Shown here: positions 5,359-5,429 of the stretch, piece by piece
Layout of the letters: the number at the start of each line of letters is the position of its first letter
How positions within the stretch are numbered: position 1 is the stretch's first letter
From: NBML01 sp029939535
GTDB lineage: Bacteria; Desulfobacterota; Desulfobacteria; Desulfobacterales; Desulfobacteraceae
DNA length: 5,429 nt
Assembly: GCA_029939535.1 (NCBI GenBank)
Contig: JAOZST010000224.1
Coordinates: 1-5,429, forward strand
Direction: 5' to 3'
Made by a program: the position numbers and the translations under genes
The notes under the pieces: model-generated
Told to the model about the DNA's origin: nothing
What the model saw: the letters and a program-made list of their open reading frames with translations, nothing else
Databases searched by the model: none

Positions 5359-5429
5359 TTTAACAAGTTTAACAACCAATATTTGTAAAACATGCCTTAT
5401 TCTAATAGTCTTAACTTTTGATTTCCTGC

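Larger units (their letters stand above)
5163..5429. other. Non-coding 3' region, no gene recognised
   Basis: 267 nt after the TPR stop. No open frame of useful length, no tRNA and no GC-rich terminator followed by a T-run are visible. The stretch splits into an AT-rich first part (5163-5245), a GC-richer island (about 5250-5310) with tandem pentamers, and a very AT-rich end (5311-5429). A ten-codon open frame starts at ATG 5174 behind AAAGGGA, but is too short to claim. Confidence 0.5.

Overview
The window looks like a chromosomal housekeeping region from a Gram-negative, deltaproteobacterial-type organism. A sulfate reducer of the Desulfobacterales (Desulfobacter/Desulfobacula-like) is my best guess. 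The basis is the gene order yidC-jag-mnmE-ykgJ-like followed by small proteins I associate with that group, moderate GC and the style of the proteins. This is inference, because no rRNA or other decisive marker is present.

Positions 1-4058 read as one plus-strand operon. It opens with the last 44 codons of yidC (membrane protein insertase). Next come jag/khpB (RNA-binding protein with Jag_N, KH and R3H domains) and mnmE (tRNA wobble-uridine modification GTPase, ending in the diagnostic CIGK). This is the classic rpmH-rnpA-yidC-jag-mnmE neighbourhood close to many bacterial origins. After mnmE the classical partner mnmG does not follow. Instead there is a YkgJ-type cysteine-cluster protein, a 117-residue conserved-looking protein of unknown function, and a PrmA-like methyltransferase with a winged-helix-like N-terminus. 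The last three genes are tightly packed: each of the two junctions overlaps by exactly 14 nt, which suggests translational coupling.

The methyltransferase is broken by exactly 100 Ns (3679-3778), the conventional placeholder for a scaffold gap. The two flanks lie in different frames across the Ns, so the true gap length is not 100. The missing part should hold the SAM-binding core.

After a 192-nt AT-rich intergenic stretch (4059-4250), an apparently independent and AT-richer gene (4251-5162) encodes a lysine-rich-N-terminus tetratricopeptide repeat protein. The last 267 nt (5163-5429) hold no gene I can support. They contain a curious GC-richer island with four tandem GAASG-like pentamers and an AT-only palindrome.

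The operon's theme is translation and membrane biogenesis: YidC inserts proteins, Jag binds RNA and often accompanies YidC, MnmE modifies tRNA, and the methyltransferase may act on a ribosomal or other protein. I see no defence system, mobile element, CRISPR array, tRNA or rRNA. The least explained elements are the 117-residue protein, the winged-helix/PrmA architecture and the 3' non-coding island.
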